Positions 7,924-16,487 are shown, counted from the first letter of the stretch. The stretch is 45,180 nt of DNA from an uncultured Agathobaculum sp. (GCF_944384695.1 NZ_CALWUQ010000007.1:1-45180), one strand, 5' to 3'. Translations and numbers: made by a program. The notes: generated by a model not told the origin, from the letters alone.

Positions 7924-8154
7924 ATGCCCGTGAAACAAGATGCGCATAAACAGGTATCAGCCGATGTGCCTTTTTCCTTTCTCAGCGCCATGGGGCACGA
8001 TACGCGCGCAATGGAGCGGTTCTTCGCGCTGCCGCATGAATCGCGCAAAACATTGACTGACGCTGTCTGCGTCTCGGACGACCCGGACACGCGCGCTGCA
8101 CAGGCGCTCAAGTCTCTGGCAAACGGCGGCGAGGGCTACTGCGAGCGATACTGA
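7924..8154 (+). CDS. Hypothetical 76-residue protein
   Basis: A short soluble protein, divergent from rlmD. It is preceded by AAAGGAG close to its ATG and followed within 10 bp by a perfect rho-independent terminator, which together argue that it is a real gene. The sequence is rich in charged residues (MGHDTRAMERFFALPHESRK) and has no domain that I recognise, no signal peptide and no cysteines arranged for metal binding. A GTG two codons inside is an alternative start. The function is unknown. Confidence 0.65.
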   Translation: MPVKQDAHKQVSADVPFSFLSAMGHDTRAMERFFALPHESRKTLTDAVCVSDDPDTRAAQALKSLANGGEGYCERY

Positions 8155-8161
8155 AAAGCAG

Positions 8162-8187
8162 AAAAGCGTCCACTCGGACGCTTTTTT
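8162..8187. terminator. Bidirectional rho-independent terminator
   Basis: Perfect 10-bp stem AAAAGCGTCC / GGACGCTTTT with a 4-nt loop and a T6 tail on the plus strand. It separates the small gene at 7924 from the convergent anti-sigma gene. Confidence 0.9.
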
Positions 8188-8231
8188 GCTTTTTGTTCTG
8201 TTTTCTGCTCTATATCCGCCTTTTTCGCGGT

Positions 8232-8999
8232 TTATAACTCAATAACCTCCTGTGCCATCTGGAACAATTCATCGGCTGTCATATCAAGGTCAAAGCCACT
8301 GAGCGTATAATACACGCCATCCTGCTCCCAGCTGAGGAACTGATACTGCTGCACGGTTACTTCATTTGCGCCGTAACCAATCTGCAAATCCCCTGCTTCA
8401 ACCGCTGCCTGCTCCTCGGCAGTCGGCTCGTAGTCCGCAGGTACCGCTTTGTAGTCGTCTGCACTGTACTGTACGGTGATGTCACCGATTACGCGCGCAT
8501 CGTCAAAAGTGCTCGTATCCACAGTGGTGCCGTCGTTATGCGCCTCGCCCGTACCCAGATGCAGCGTTACGCCATCCCGCTCATATTGGACGTCGATATT
8601 TGTCCACTCACGCAGCACATTGCCGTCCTCATCCTTTTCGCCGCCATACTCATGCACAGCGTTTTCAAACGTAAAACCGTTTGTAAACGACTCCGGCACC
8701 TTGGCGCCGTCAATCAGTTCAGCCTGTGTTTCAGCATAGCTCATGCGCTCGTTCGACCAAGAACTGCCAAACGTATAAGCAACAATACCATTGCCTGCTA
8801 CCGCACCGGTAACAGCTACTGCTGCCACCAGCGCGACCGCCGCCAAACGCTTTGCAAACGGACGACGAACCTTACGCGGCGCTTTGCCGCTTTTAATTGC
8901 AAAATCAATGCGGGTCTTGAGTTTTTCGGGAGCTTCCATTCCCTCTGCACACCGGTGCAGCATTTCCTGCATCTCGCGTTCCATCTTCATCTCATCCAT
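8232..8999 (-). CDS. Membrane-anchored anti-sigma-like protein
   Basis: A 255-residue protein: a cytoplasmic N-terminus of about 45 residues (EMLHRCAEGMEAPEKLKTRIDFAIK), one transmembrane helix (about 50-72, LAAVALVAAVAVTGAVAG), then an extracytoplasmic domain rich in acidic and aromatic residues (FLSWEQDGVYYTLSGFDL). This is the architecture of Firmicute ECF anti-sigma factors of the DUF4179/DUF4367 type. Its ATG overlaps the stop of the ECF sigma gene by 8 nt, so the two are translationally coupled. It likely sequesters that sigma factor until an envelope signal arrives (inferred from architecture and position). Confidence 0.8.
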   Translation of the reverse strand: MDEMKMEREMQEMLHRCAEGMEAPEKLKTRIDFAIKSGKAPRKVRRPFAKRLAAVALVAAVAVTGAVAGNGIVAYTFGSSWSNERMSYAETQAELIDGAKVPESFTNGFTFENAVHEYGGEKDEDGNVLREWTNIDVQYERDGVTLHLGTGEAHNDGTTVDTSTFDDARVIGDITVQYSADDYKAVPADYEPTAEEQAAVEAGDLQIGYGANEVTVQQYQFLSWEQDGVYYTLSGFDLDMTADELFQMAQEVIEL

Positions 9000-9549
9000 G
9001 TGTCACAGCCTCCTCTGGCTTTCCCTCTTTTTCGGTCAACGCCTGCCGCAGATGGCGGCGGGCGGAAAACAGGCGGGATTTGACCGTGCCCTCGGTCACG
9101 CCAAGCGTGCGCGCAATCTCCTTGACCGGCCGGTTATCAAAATAATACAGCACCAGCACGGTGCGGCGCTTTTCGTCGAGCGCGTACATGGCTTGATATA
9201 ACCGCCGCTGCTCATCGGTCCGCAGCACGGCGGATAACGCGCTTTCGCCTTCGCCGGTCTCGAAAAATTCGGCAACCGGCGTTTCACGTTTAGCCTTGCG
9301 GCAGTATTTCCATGCTGCACGCGACAGCGTTCTGAGCAGCCACGGACGGAATTTGGCCCCGTCCTTGAGCGCCCCAATCGCTTGCGCGCAAGTCACAAAC
9401 GCCTCCTGTGTCAAATCCTCACCGTCCGCACGGTTGCCGGTAATCAGGCAGGCAATCCGGTAGGCATCGTTTTTATAACGCTCATATAGTTCGTCGAACG
9501 CCTGCATGTCTCCTTGCTGCATCCGCCGGACAAGTTGTTCATCGGTCAT
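8992..9549 (-). CDS. ECF-type RNA polymerase sigma factor
   Basis: A 185-residue sigma-70 family protein without regions 1 and 3. Region 2 (about 5-75) shows AFDELYERYKNDAYRIACLI and GEDLTQEAFVTCAQAI; region 4 (about 115-170) shows LDEKRRTVLVLYYFDNRPVKEIARTLGVTEGTVKSRLF. ATG 9549 is chosen because AAAGGAG precedes it; the longer frame from 9615 crosses the promoter region. It is coupled to the downstream anti-sigma gene. Two tandem TTTTTGAACC...GGCTCTTAT elements upstream suggest autoregulation. Confidence 0.92.
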   Translation of the reverse strand: MTDEQLVRRMQQGDMQAFDELYERYKNDAYRIACLITGNRADGEDLTQEAFVTCAQAIGALKDGAKFRPWLLRTLSRAAWKYCRKAKRETPVAEFFETGEGESALSAVLRTDEQRRLYQAMYALDEKRRTVLVLYYFDNRPVKEIARTLGVTEGTVKSRLFSARRHLRQALTEKEGKPEEAVTHG

Positions 9550-9584
9550 AGCTTTGCTCCTTTGCGTTTTAGGTGCACCCGTCA

Positions 9585-9618
9585 ATAAGAGCCGCGCGGC
9601 GACGGTTCGGTTCAAAAA
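9585..9618 (-). promoter_or_regulatory. ECF-type promoter, proximal copy
   Basis: Read on the minus strand: TTTTTGAACC (plus 9609-9618), 15 bp, GGCTCTTAT (plus 9585-9593). The TGAAC-like -35 is typical of ECF promoters. It lies 36 bp upstream of the sigma gene start and is nearly repeated at 9652-9684. Confidence 0.55.
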
Positions 9619-9651
9619 TTTTTATGCCGCCTGTTTGGAAGGCTTCCGAAT

Positions 9652-9684
9652 ATAAGAGCCTTCCAATGCAGTTTGGTTCAAAAA
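9652..9684 (-). promoter_or_regulatory. ECF-type promoter, distal copy
   Basis: Same pattern as the proximal copy: TTTTTGAACC (plus 9675-9684), 14 bp, GGCTCTTAT (plus 9652-9660), on the minus strand. An 8-bp inverted repeat, GGAAGGCT/AGCCTTCC (9637-9664), overlaps it. Confidence 0.5.
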
Positions 9685-9713
9685 ATATTGAACATATTTC
9701 CCCACTTTGGCGG

Positions 9714-9742
9714 TTGTGTTTTACAGACCCGTCCCCTATACT
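9714..9742 (+). promoter_or_regulatory. Candidate sigma-A promoter of glgB
   Basis: TTGTGT (9714-9719), 17 bp, TATACT (9737-9742), 38 bp upstream of the glgB ATG. Confidence 0.55.
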
Positions 9743-9779
9743 GTTACTATACTCCAAACAGTACAAGGAGGAAAGCCCC

Positions 9780-11570
9780 ATGAACAAGCAGGAATTTTTT
9801 GACGGAAACGTATTTGACGCATGGCGCTGGTTTGGCGCCCACATTAAAAACCAATCGGTCATTTTTCGAGTTTTTGCACCAAATGCAGCCAGAATCACGC
9901 TGACAGGCGCGTTTAATGACTGGAAAGAGGACGAGCTGATGCAGGACGGTCGCAGCGGTTTCTGGGAGGTTTCCGTGCCGAATGCTCATGCAGGACAGTT
10001 TTACAAGTACCGCATTTACACCCACAGCGGCGCAATAATCGAGCACTGCGACCCCTATGGCTTTGCCATGGAGTTGCGCCCGGGATGCTGCTCGGTCATC
10101 ACTGACCTTGCGGAATACCGTTTCACCGACGCGGACTGGATGGCCGCGCGCACAGCCGCGTCCGACGCGCCGCTGAACATCTACGAGCTGCACCTCGGCT
10201 CGTGGAAACGCAATCCCAAGGATGAAAACGGCTGGTACCGCTATGATGAAATCGCGGACCTGCTTATCCCGTACCTGCGCGAGAACGGCTTTACGCACGT
10301 CGAGTTCCTGCCCCTGTCCGAGCATCCGTTTGACGGCTCATGGGGCTACCAAAATACCGGGTTTTTTGCACCGACCTCGCGCTATGGCACACCCGCACAG
10401 CTCAAAATGCTGATTGACCGGCTGCATCACGCGGGCATTGGCGCCATCATGGACTTTGTCCCCGTACACTTCGCGGTGGACAGCTACGGCCTTGCGCTGT
10501 TCGACGGCACGCCGCTATACGAATATCCCCACCCCGATGTGGGCGAAAGTGAGTGGGGCAGCTGCAATTTTATCCATTCACGCCGCGAAGTCCGTTGTTT
10601 TTTGCAGTCCGCGGCCGACTATTGGCTGGAAGAATTTCATTTCGATGGTCTGCGCATGGACGCCGTGAGCCGCCTGATTTACTGGCAGGGCGACCCCGCG
10701 CGCGGTGTCAACGGCGACACGCTGGATTTCCTGAAAAATATGAACGCAGGCCTAAAAGCTCGACACCCCTCCGCCCTGCTGATTGCAGAGGACTCGACCG
10801 CATTCCCGGGTGTCACCCGTCCGGTGGCAAAGGGCGGACTGGGCTTCGACTACAAGTGGGATCTTGGCTGGATGCACGATACACTGACCTATATGCAGAC
10901 TCCGCCGGACGAGCGCGCCGAGCGGCGCGGCCAGTTGCTGTTCTCCATGGAATATTTTCCTAATGAACACTATCTGCTGCCGCTTTCGCACGACGAGGTT
11001 GTGCACGGCAAGGCAGCGATTGTACAGAAGATGTGGGGAGCGGACCTGACCGATAAATACGCACAGGCGCGCGCGTTCTATCTTTACATGTTCGCCCATC
11101 CGGGCAAAAAGCTAAACTTTATGGGCAACGAGCTTGGTCTGCGCGTCGAATGGAGCGAAGCCGCCGAGCTGGACTGGACCTATATAGATGGCCAGTTTCA
11201 CACCTTCTTTTGTGCGCTGGGCAAAACCTACTGTGCGCATCCGGCACTGCATGCAGACTATGCACCGGATTCCTTCCGCTGGCTGCCGGCTGATGCGGAC
11301 GCACCCTGCGTATTTACGTGGGAACGCCGCAGCACAGACGAGCATTTGCTCGCGGTCTGCAATTTCTCAGACGAGCCGTATACCTTCTCCACGTCCTTGT
11401 CTGCACCGACCGTCCTGCTCAATACCGACTGGGAGCGTTTCGGCGGGCAATCAAAAGAGAACCAGCAGTCATTTATCCAAAATTCGGACAAATTTTCTCT
11501 GAAACTTGCAAAATTCAGTGCTGTTTTGCTTCAAATTATAAAATCAGAAGAATCGACCACTGAACCATAA
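9780..11570 (+). CDS. glgB: 1,4-alpha-glucan branching enzyme (GH13)
   Basis: A 596-residue enzyme that creates alpha-1,6 branches in glycogen. An N-terminal CBM48 domain (about 20-110, FRVFAPNAARITLTGAFNDW) precedes the GH13 barrel. The four catalytic motifs are DFVPVHF (about 223), GLRMDAVS with the nucleophile Asp (about 290), IAEDST with the acid/base Glu (about 336) and LPLSHDEVVH (about 402). The C-terminal beta domain ends near VLLNTDW. The ATG at 9780 follows AAGGAGG; a longer frame from 9573 runs through the promoter and is rejected. It is alone between a promoter and a strong terminator, so other glycogen genes must be elsewhere. Confidence 0.93.
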   Translation: MNKQEFFDGNVFDAWRWFGAHIKNQSVIFRVFAPNAARITLTGAFNDWKEDELMQDGRSGFWEVSVPNAHAGQFYKYRIYTHSGAIIEHCDPYGFAMELRPGCCSVITDLAEYRFTDADWMAARTAASDAPLNIYELHLGSWKRNPKDENGWYRYDEIADLLIPYLRENGFTHVEFLPLSEHPFDGSWGYQNTGFFAPTSRYGTPAQLKMLIDRLHHAGIGAIMDFVPVHFAVDSYGLALFDGTPLYEYPHPDVGESEWGSCNFIHSRREVRCFLQSAADYWLEEFHFDGLRMDAVSRLIYWQGDPARGVNGDTLDFLKNMNAGLKARHPSALLIAEDSTAFPGVTRPVAKGGLGFDYKWDLGWMHDTLTYMQTPPDERAERRGQLLFSMEYFPNEHYLLPLSHDEVVHGKAAIVQKMWGADLTDKYAQARAFYLYMFAHPGKKLNFMGNELGLRVEWSEAAELDWTYIDGQFHTFFCALGKTYCAHPALHADYAPDSFRWLPADADAPCVFTWERRSTDEHLLAVCNFSDEPYTFSTSLSAPTVLLNTDWERFGGQSKENQQSFIQNSDKFSLKLAKFSAVLLQIIKSEESTTEP

Positions 11571-11587
11571 AACGCGCATACAACCAG

Positions 11588-11617
11588 AAAAGGGCCGCCC
11601 ACAAGGGCGGCCCTTTT
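11588..11617. terminator. Rho-independent terminator between glgB and the purine operon
   Basis: Perfect 13-bp stem AAAAGGGCCGCCC / GGGCGGCCCTTTT with a 4-nt loop; T-runs on both strands, so it can end both convergent transcripts. Confidence 0.92.
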
Positions 11618-11678
11618 CATCAACAGCCTGAAATATATCCGTGCACCACGCGGCGCACCTTCTTGGATGGAAGCTGTC

Positions 11679-12203
11679 TTATCCCATCTTCGGGAACAGC
11701 TCCTGATCGATTACCGCGTCAAGCGTCATACCCGCATAGGCAATCTGCGCCAGCCCGTCGATAAACCGGCCGACCGCCGCAAGCAGCACGGAAATATTGT
11801 CCGCGACAAAGGGGATAAGTTTTTCCAGCTCCAGCGAGCCGTCCAGCAGCGTATTGTGCTTGAGGTAAATCTGGCCAGCCTGCTCGTAGAAGCCGAACGC
11901 ACCCAGCGCGCAGAAATCGTTGCAATACGTGCACGCGCGGCGCAACTGATTCGCATGCGTATCCGGCGCACCTTGAAACAGCGTGACGAAAAATTGCAGC
12001 AAGCCGCTGTCCTCGCTCGGCAGCTGAAGCGGGATAAAGCATGCCTCGATTACCACATCCTTGGCAACCTTGCCCTGCCGCATCGCCTCGCAGCGCAGCA
12101 GCGTCGGCGCGCCCTCCTTGCGCATCACCTCGGCGCGAAAGCCGTTCTGGTTCAAAACCTCAGCCATGCAGGCGAGAATCTGCTCTTGTTGTTCAATCTT
12201 CAT
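11679..12203 (-). CDS. YbjN-like protein at the end of the purine operon
   Basis: A 174-residue soluble protein. The alternating pattern (ILACMAEVLNQNGFRAEV ... DVVIEACFIPLQL ... LQFFVTLFQG) and its length resemble the YbjN / type III chaperone-like fold; this match is by eye and weak. It starts on the purD stop (ATGA overlap), so it is co-translated with the pathway although nothing suggests an enzymatic role. It has several cysteines (ACTYCNDFC) but no clear metal site. The function is unknown. Confidence 0.65.
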   Translation of the reverse strand: MKIEQQEQILACMAEVLNQNGFRAEVMRKEGAPTLLRCEAMRQGKVAKDVVIEACFIPLQLPSEDSGLLQFFVTLFQGAPDTHANQLRRACTYCNDFCALGAFGFYEQAGQIYLKHNTLLDGSLELEKLIPFVADNISVLLAAVGRFIDGLAQIAYAGMTLDAVIDQELFPKMG

Positions 12204-13456
12204 CCCTTTTTCACTCCAATATCCGTACGGTAATGTGCTTTGTCAAAATGGATTTTTTTGACGTCCGCATATGCTTTGACGATTGCCTCGTCGAGCGTGG
12301 GCGCGGTCGCAGTCACGCCAAGCACACGGCCGCCGCTTGTAACGAACGCGCCGTCCTTGACCACCGTGCCCGCATGGAACACGAACGAGTCGGTCACATC
12401 TTCTAAACCGGTGATGACCTTGCCCTTCTCATAGGCCTTGGGGTAGCCGCCCGACGCCATGCACACACAGCACGCCGCGTTATCCGCCCACCGGATGTCG
12501 ATTTCGTCCAGCTTTTCGTCAATCACAGCGTTGAAGATATCAAACAAATCGGTTTCCAGCCGGGACAGCACGGCCTGTGTCTCGGGGTCACCAAACCGCG
12601 CGTTGTACTCAATCACCTTGGGGCCCTTGGGCGTCAGCATCAAGCCGAAATACAGCACGCCCTTGAACGGACGGCCTTCAGCCGCCATAGCCGCCACTGT
12701 AGGCTTGAAAATCGTCTCCATGCAGGTCTCAGCCACATCCTCGGTATAGAACCGCGAAGGCGAGAACGCGCCCATACCGCCCGTATTCGGGCCTTCATCG
12801 TGGTCATAGGCCCGCTTATGGTCCTGCGCCGATGGCATGGTCTTAAGATGCTTACCATCCACAAACGCCAGCACAGACACCTCCGGACCGGTCAGGTACT
12901 CTTCAATGACAACGCGCGCACCCGCGCCGCCGAAAGCATGGCCGTCGATTGCGTCCTTGACCGCGGCGATAGCCTCGTCCTCGGTCATGGCGACCGTCAC
13001 GCCCTTGCCGAGCGCAAGGCCGTCCGCCTTGACAACAATCGGCGCGCCCTGCTCCTTGATATAAGCAATCGCGGCCGCTGAATCCTCGAACACCGCATAG
13101 CCCGCGGTCGGGATGCCGTACTTTTTCATCAGTTCCTTGGCAAAGGACTTAGAGCCTTCAATCACAGCCGCATTCTTGCGCGGCCCAAACGCGCGGATAC
13201 CTGCTTCTTCCAGCGCATCCACCATGCCGAGCGCCAGCGGGTCGTCCGGCGCGACCATCACAAGGTCGGGCTGATGTTCCTTTGCAAAGGCCACCACACC
13301 GTCAATATCGGTCGCCTTGATGTCCACGCACTCCGCTTCCTGTGCGATGCCGCCGTTGCCCGGCGCGCACCAAATATGGTCGACCTTGGGGCTTTTCTTC
13401 AGCGTATGGACGATGGCGTGCTCTCGCCCGCCGCCGCCGATAACCAGTACTTTCAT
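12200..13456 (-). CDS. purD: Phosphoribosylamine-glycine ligase
   Basis: A 418-residue GAR synthetase, ATP-grasp family, joining phosphoribosylamine and glycine. It has N-terminal VLVIGGGGREHAI, the ATP-grasp lid around VVKADGLALGKGVTVA, and the metal-binding PKVIEYNARFGDPETQ. The length is normal for the family. It is coupled by ATGA overlaps to the membrane gene upstream and the YbjN-like gene downstream. Confidence 0.96.
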   Translation of the reverse strand: MKVLVIGGGGREHAIVHTLKKSPKVDHIWCAPGNGGIAQEAECVDIKATDIDGVVAFAKEHQPDLVMVAPDDPLALGMVDALEEAGIRAFGPRKNAAVIEGSKSFAKELMKKYGIPTAGYAVFEDSAAAIAYIKEQGAPIVVKADGLALGKGVTVAMTEDEAIAAVKDAIDGHAFGGAGARVVIEEYLTGPEVSVLAFVDGKHLKTMPSAQDHKRAYDHDEGPNTGGMGAFSPSRFYTEDVAETCMETIFKPTVAAMAAEGRPFKGVLYFGLMLTPKGPKVIEYNARFGDPETQAVLSRLETDLFDIFNAVIDEKLDEIDIRWADNAACCVCMASGGYPKAYEKGKVITGLEDVTDSFVFHAGTVVKDGAFVTSGGRVLGVTATAPTLDEAIVKAYADVKKIHFDKAHYRTDIGVKKG

Positions 13457-13992
13457 GGTTTTTCTCCCTCCGTACGGATGTATTCTTTCTGCGCGCGGAA
13501 CGTATCCGCCAGCAACGCGATGTACCCGAGCACTGTCATGGTATTGACTGCGGTCACAGTCAAAGACAGCGCCATATCATTGAGCCAGCCGGGGGCCATG
13601 AGCAGCATCAGGATAAAACCTGCGCTCCATACAACGAAAATCGCCCATTCGATGAGCGTTCCGTGTCCCGCGTCCCGCATCTGCGCCATAAACGCCATCA
13701 GCAGCATGCAGCCAGTCAGCAGCAGCGGCACGAGCGAAGCATATTCCAGCACCATGCGGATAAGTCCCGCCGGCAGCACAGCCGGCCCGCAGACTACTTC
13801 AAAACCGATGCACACATCGGCCGCGATGCTCGCGCGCATAAACCAGCAAGACACCTGCTGCAAGGACAGTGCGCCCGCAGAGATGAGCGCATAGGCTACG
13901 ATTTGCAGCATCCAGTTGTCCTGCAAAATCAGCCCAAGCAGCAGCCCGCCCGCAATCGCAAGATAGGCATAATAGCCGCGAATCAGCTTCAT
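13453..13992 (-). CDS. Membrane protein of unknown function in the purine operon (second of two)
   Basis: A 179-residue hydrophobic protein with about six predicted membrane helices (for example LAIAGGLLLGLIL, LVPLLLTGCMLLMAF, WAIFVVWSAGFILML) and a short charged cytoplasmic tail. ATG 13992 is preferred because it overlaps the previous stop as ATGA behind GGTGGAGG; the longer frame lacks a ribosome site. It is followed by purD with a further ATGA overlap. No transporter family signature is recognised. A role with its neighbour in transport or sensing of purine metabolites is only a guess from context. Confidence 0.75.
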   Translation of the reverse strand: MKLIRGYYAYLAIAGGLLLGLILQDNWMLQIVAYALISAGALSLQQVSCWFMRASIAADVCIGFEVVCGPAVLPAGLIRMVLEYASLVPLLLTGCMLLMAFMAQMRDAGHGTLIEWAIFVVWSAGFILMLLMAPGWLNDMALSLTVTAVNTMTVLGYIALLADTFRAQKEYIRTEGEKP

Positions 13993-14576
13993 TCCTCCAC
14001 CTGCTCTTTCAGCAGCGTTTTGGCGCGCCACAGATAACGCACCATCCAAATATAAGACACGATTGCCGCCAGCAACGCGGCAATCTCAAACAGCATCTGC
14101 ACCCGGAACAGCAGGGTATACTGTCCCTGCGCGGTCGAAATCTCGGCCTGTCCGATAAACAGCGGCAGAAAGCCCATCATGGAAGAACCGCGCTGGACGA
14201 GCGTGGCCAGCGACCAGGTCCGTCCGATGCGCAGCGTCTGCTCGGACACATCCGCCGTGCGCAGCTTTTTGTCAAAGCCGCGCTGCATGGGCAGGTACAT
14301 CAGCAAAAACAGCAGGTTGACCAGCATGTTGCCGATCCAGTCCGGATTGGTTCCGTCCGGCAGCAGCAGCACCAGCACACAGCCGATAATCGCCGCGCCC
14401 AGCGCCGGCAGACAGCGCAGCCGCCATGCGGCCCAACCGTTCATCAGGTAACTCGCCGCCAGAAGCACCAGCCGGGCCGTCTCGCCAAACACTTTCGGGC
14501 TTAACGCCGCGGCGACCTGCACCGCGAACGCTATCAACACCCACTTTGCCGCGGATGCAGCGTTTTCGCGTATCAA
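13989..14576 (-). CDS. Membrane protein of unknown function in the purine operon (first of two)
   Basis: A 195-residue protein with about five membrane helices (VLIAFAVQVAAALS, LGAAIIGCVLVLLL, MLVNLLFLLMYL, FEIAALLAAIVSYIWMVRYLW) and a basic central loop (QRGFDKKLRTADVSEQTLRIGRTW). It starts on the stop of the AICAR transformylase gene (ATGA) and ends on the start of the next membrane gene, so it is embedded in the pathway operon. No family is recognised. Confidence 0.75.
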   Translation of the reverse strand: MIRENAASAAKWVLIAFAVQVAAALSPKVFGETARLVLLAASYLMNGWAAWRLRCLPALGAAIIGCVLVLLLPDGTNPDWIGNMLVNLLFLLMYLPMQRGFDKKLRTADVSEQTLRIGRTWSLATLVQRGSSMMGFLPLFIGQAEISTAQGQYTLLFRVQMLFEIAALLAAIVSYIWMVRYLWRAKTLLKEQVEE

Positions 14577-15748
14577 TGGTGGAACAGGCGCATGCCGGTA
14601 AACGCCATGACGATGCCATACTTGTTGGCCGTTTCAATCACATTATCGTCTCGAATGGAGCCGCCCGGCTGCACGATATACTGCACGCCTGACTTGCGCG
14701 CGCGCTCGACATTGTCGCCAAACGGGAAGAACGCATCCGAACCAACGGTCACGCCGGTATTCTTCGCAATCCACGCCTTCTTTTCCTCGGCAGTCAGCAC
14801 CTCAGGCTTGACCCGGAAGGTGTTCTGCCAAACGCCGTCCGCCAACACATCCTCGTACTCGTCCGAGATATACACATCAATGGCGTTATCGCGGTCGGGA
14901 CGACGGATGCCGTCGACAAATTGCAGACCCAGCACCTTGGGATGCTGCCGCAGGAACCAGTTATCCGCCTTATTGCCCGCGAGTCTGGTGCAGTGGATGC
15001 GGCTCTGCTGGCCCGCGCCCACACCAATGGTCATGCCGTCTTTGACATAGCAGACCGAGTTGGACTGCGTGTACTTGAGCGTAATCAGCGACAGAATCAT
15101 ATCGTGCTTGGCGCTTTCAGGCAGTTCCTTGTTATCAGTGACAATATTGTTCAGCAGCGCTTCGCTGATTTCATAATCGTTATAGCCCTGCTCAAAGCGG
15201 ATACCAAAAATATCGCGCTGCTCAATCGGCTTCGGCACATAGTCCGGGTCGATTTTGACAACATTATAGCCGCCCTTGCGTTTCGTTTTAAGGATTTCGA
15301 GCGCCTCGTCCGTATAGCCCGGCGCAATGATGCCGTCGGACACCTCATGCGCAAGATACGCCGCGGTATCCGCATCGCACACGTCGGAGAGCGCCGCCCA
15401 GTCGCCGTAGGAACACAGGCGGTCCGCGCCGCGCGCGCGGATATAGGCGCACGCGATGGGCGACAGTTCATGGTCCGCCTCGACGAAGTACATCTGCTTC
15501 TCGATATCGGTCAGCGGCTTGCCGAGCGCCGCGCCCGCGGGCGACACATGCTTGAAGGACGCCGCCGCCGGCATACCGGTCGCCTTTTTGAGCGCTTTTA
15601 CCAGCTGCCACGAGTTGAATGCGTCGCAGAAGTTGATATAGCCCGGTTTTCCGTTTAATACTTCGATGGGCAGCTCGCCCTCGGTCATAAAAATGCGCGC
15701 AGGCTTCTGGTTGGGGTTACAGCCGTATTTGAGTGCCAGCTCCTTCAT
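14573..15748 (-). CDS. purH: Stand-alone AICAR formyltransferase (PurH C-terminal type)
   Basis: A 391-residue phosphoribosylaminoimidazolecarboxamide formyltransferase, the penultimate purine step. It corresponds to the transformylase half of PurH and lacks the N-terminal MGS-like IMP cyclohydrolase domain. It has NPNQKPARIF near the start, the SFKHVSPAGAA motif holding the catalytic Lys-His pair, TQSNSVCYVKDGMTIGVGAGQQSR, GSDAFFPFGDNVERA and a final MAFTGMRLFHH. The missing cyclohydrolase is supplied by the PurO-like gene directly upstream, with which it overlaps by ATGA. Confidence 0.95.
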   Translation of the reverse strand: MKELALKYGCNPNQKPARIFMTEGELPIEVLNGKPGYINFCDAFNSWQLVKALKKATGMPAAASFKHVSPAGAALGKPLTDIEKQMYFVEADHELSPIACAYIRARGADRLCSYGDWAALSDVCDADTAAYLAHEVSDGIIAPGYTDEALEILKTKRKGGYNVVKIDPDYVPKPIEQRDIFGIRFEQGYNDYEISEALLNNIVTDNKELPESAKHDMILSLITLKYTQSNSVCYVKDGMTIGVGAGQQSRIHCTRLAGNKADNWFLRQHPKVLGLQFVDGIRRPDRDNAIDVYISDEYEDVLADGVWQNTFRVKPEVLTAEEKKAWIAKNTGVTVGSDAFFPFGDNVERARKSGVQYIVQPGGSIRDDNVIETANKYGIVMAFTGMRLFHH

Positions 15749-16470
15749 GCGTCCTTGCCCTCCTCATGCTTGTTGCGAATCTCCTGCCAGTATGCGCCGG
15801 TTTCGAGGTCGATATAGCGCACAAACAGGGCGACCTTGTTCTGCTCATTCATGCTCGTCCAGAGCATTTCGGTAAACTGCTTGATGGGCTTTTCGATACG
15901 GATGCACTTAGGCTCGCCACGGAACGGCGGCAGCGGGTCTCCGTCGCACTGATAGGTGTGGATGAAGTGGCCCAGCCCCGGCACCGGCTTGTCATATTCA
16001 TAGAAAAAGCGCTTGTTGGAGGTACGGTCGGACGTGAAGTTCTTGAGGATGGACAGGCTGTAAGAGCCGTCCTCGTTGATGACGCCCGAAATGCGCGAGG
16101 TGTAATTGGGGGCATCCGGCTCAAACTGACGGGTACGCAGCGCGTCGATGTAGCTCTTGCCTTCCTTGAGGTACTCGCAAATCGTGTCGGTCTGGTCGCC
16201 GTTGGTGACAACCAGCTTGCCGCCGCACTGACGCACCGGATGATAAATGATAAGCGAGGGGTCGGTCATCTTGGACGGGTCGTAGGCCTGCGTGCAGATA
16301 CCGTCCTCGGTCTCCACAAACACACGGTTGCGGCTATTCTCCGAACGGCCCATGATGAAATACGCCACCACATTCTGCTTGTTATCCAGCGTGCGGCCAA
16401 AGATGATGCCGCGTCCCGGATACGCATTGCTCATCAGCTCATTGCTGATATTGAACACATTCTTGCTCAT
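15745..16470 (-). CDS. purO: PurO-type IMP cyclohydrolase
   Basis: A 241-residue protein of the IMP_cyclohyd (PurO) family first known from archaea, which closes FAICAR to IMP. Recognisable features are NAYPGRGIIFGRTLDNKQNVVAYFIMGR cut into NAYPGRGIIFGRT and AYFIMGRSENSRNRVF, then DPSLIIYHPVR and ALRTRQFEPDAPNYTSRISG. ATG 16470 follows TAAGGAGGAAGG; a longer frame from 16569 runs into purN and is rejected. Together with the next gene it replaces bifunctional PurH. Confidence 0.9.
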   Translation of the reverse strand: MSKNVFNISNELMSNAYPGRGIIFGRTLDNKQNVVAYFIMGRSENSRNRVFVETEDGICTQAYDPSKMTDPSLIIYHPVRQCGGKLVVTNGDQTDTICEYLKEGKSYIDALRTRQFEPDAPNYTSRISGVINEDGSYSLSILKNFTSDRTSNKRFFYEYDKPVPGLGHFIHTYQCDGDPLPPFRGEPKCIRIEKPIKQFTEMLWTSMNEQNKVALFVRYIDLETGAYWQEIRNKHEEGKDA

Positions 16471-16487
16471 AACGCTTTCCTTCCTCC

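Noticed and set aside
9573..9779. Upstream extension of the glgB frame
   Set aside because: Crosses the glgB promoter and the ECF promoters; ATG 9780 has a strong ribosome site and the family N-terminus.
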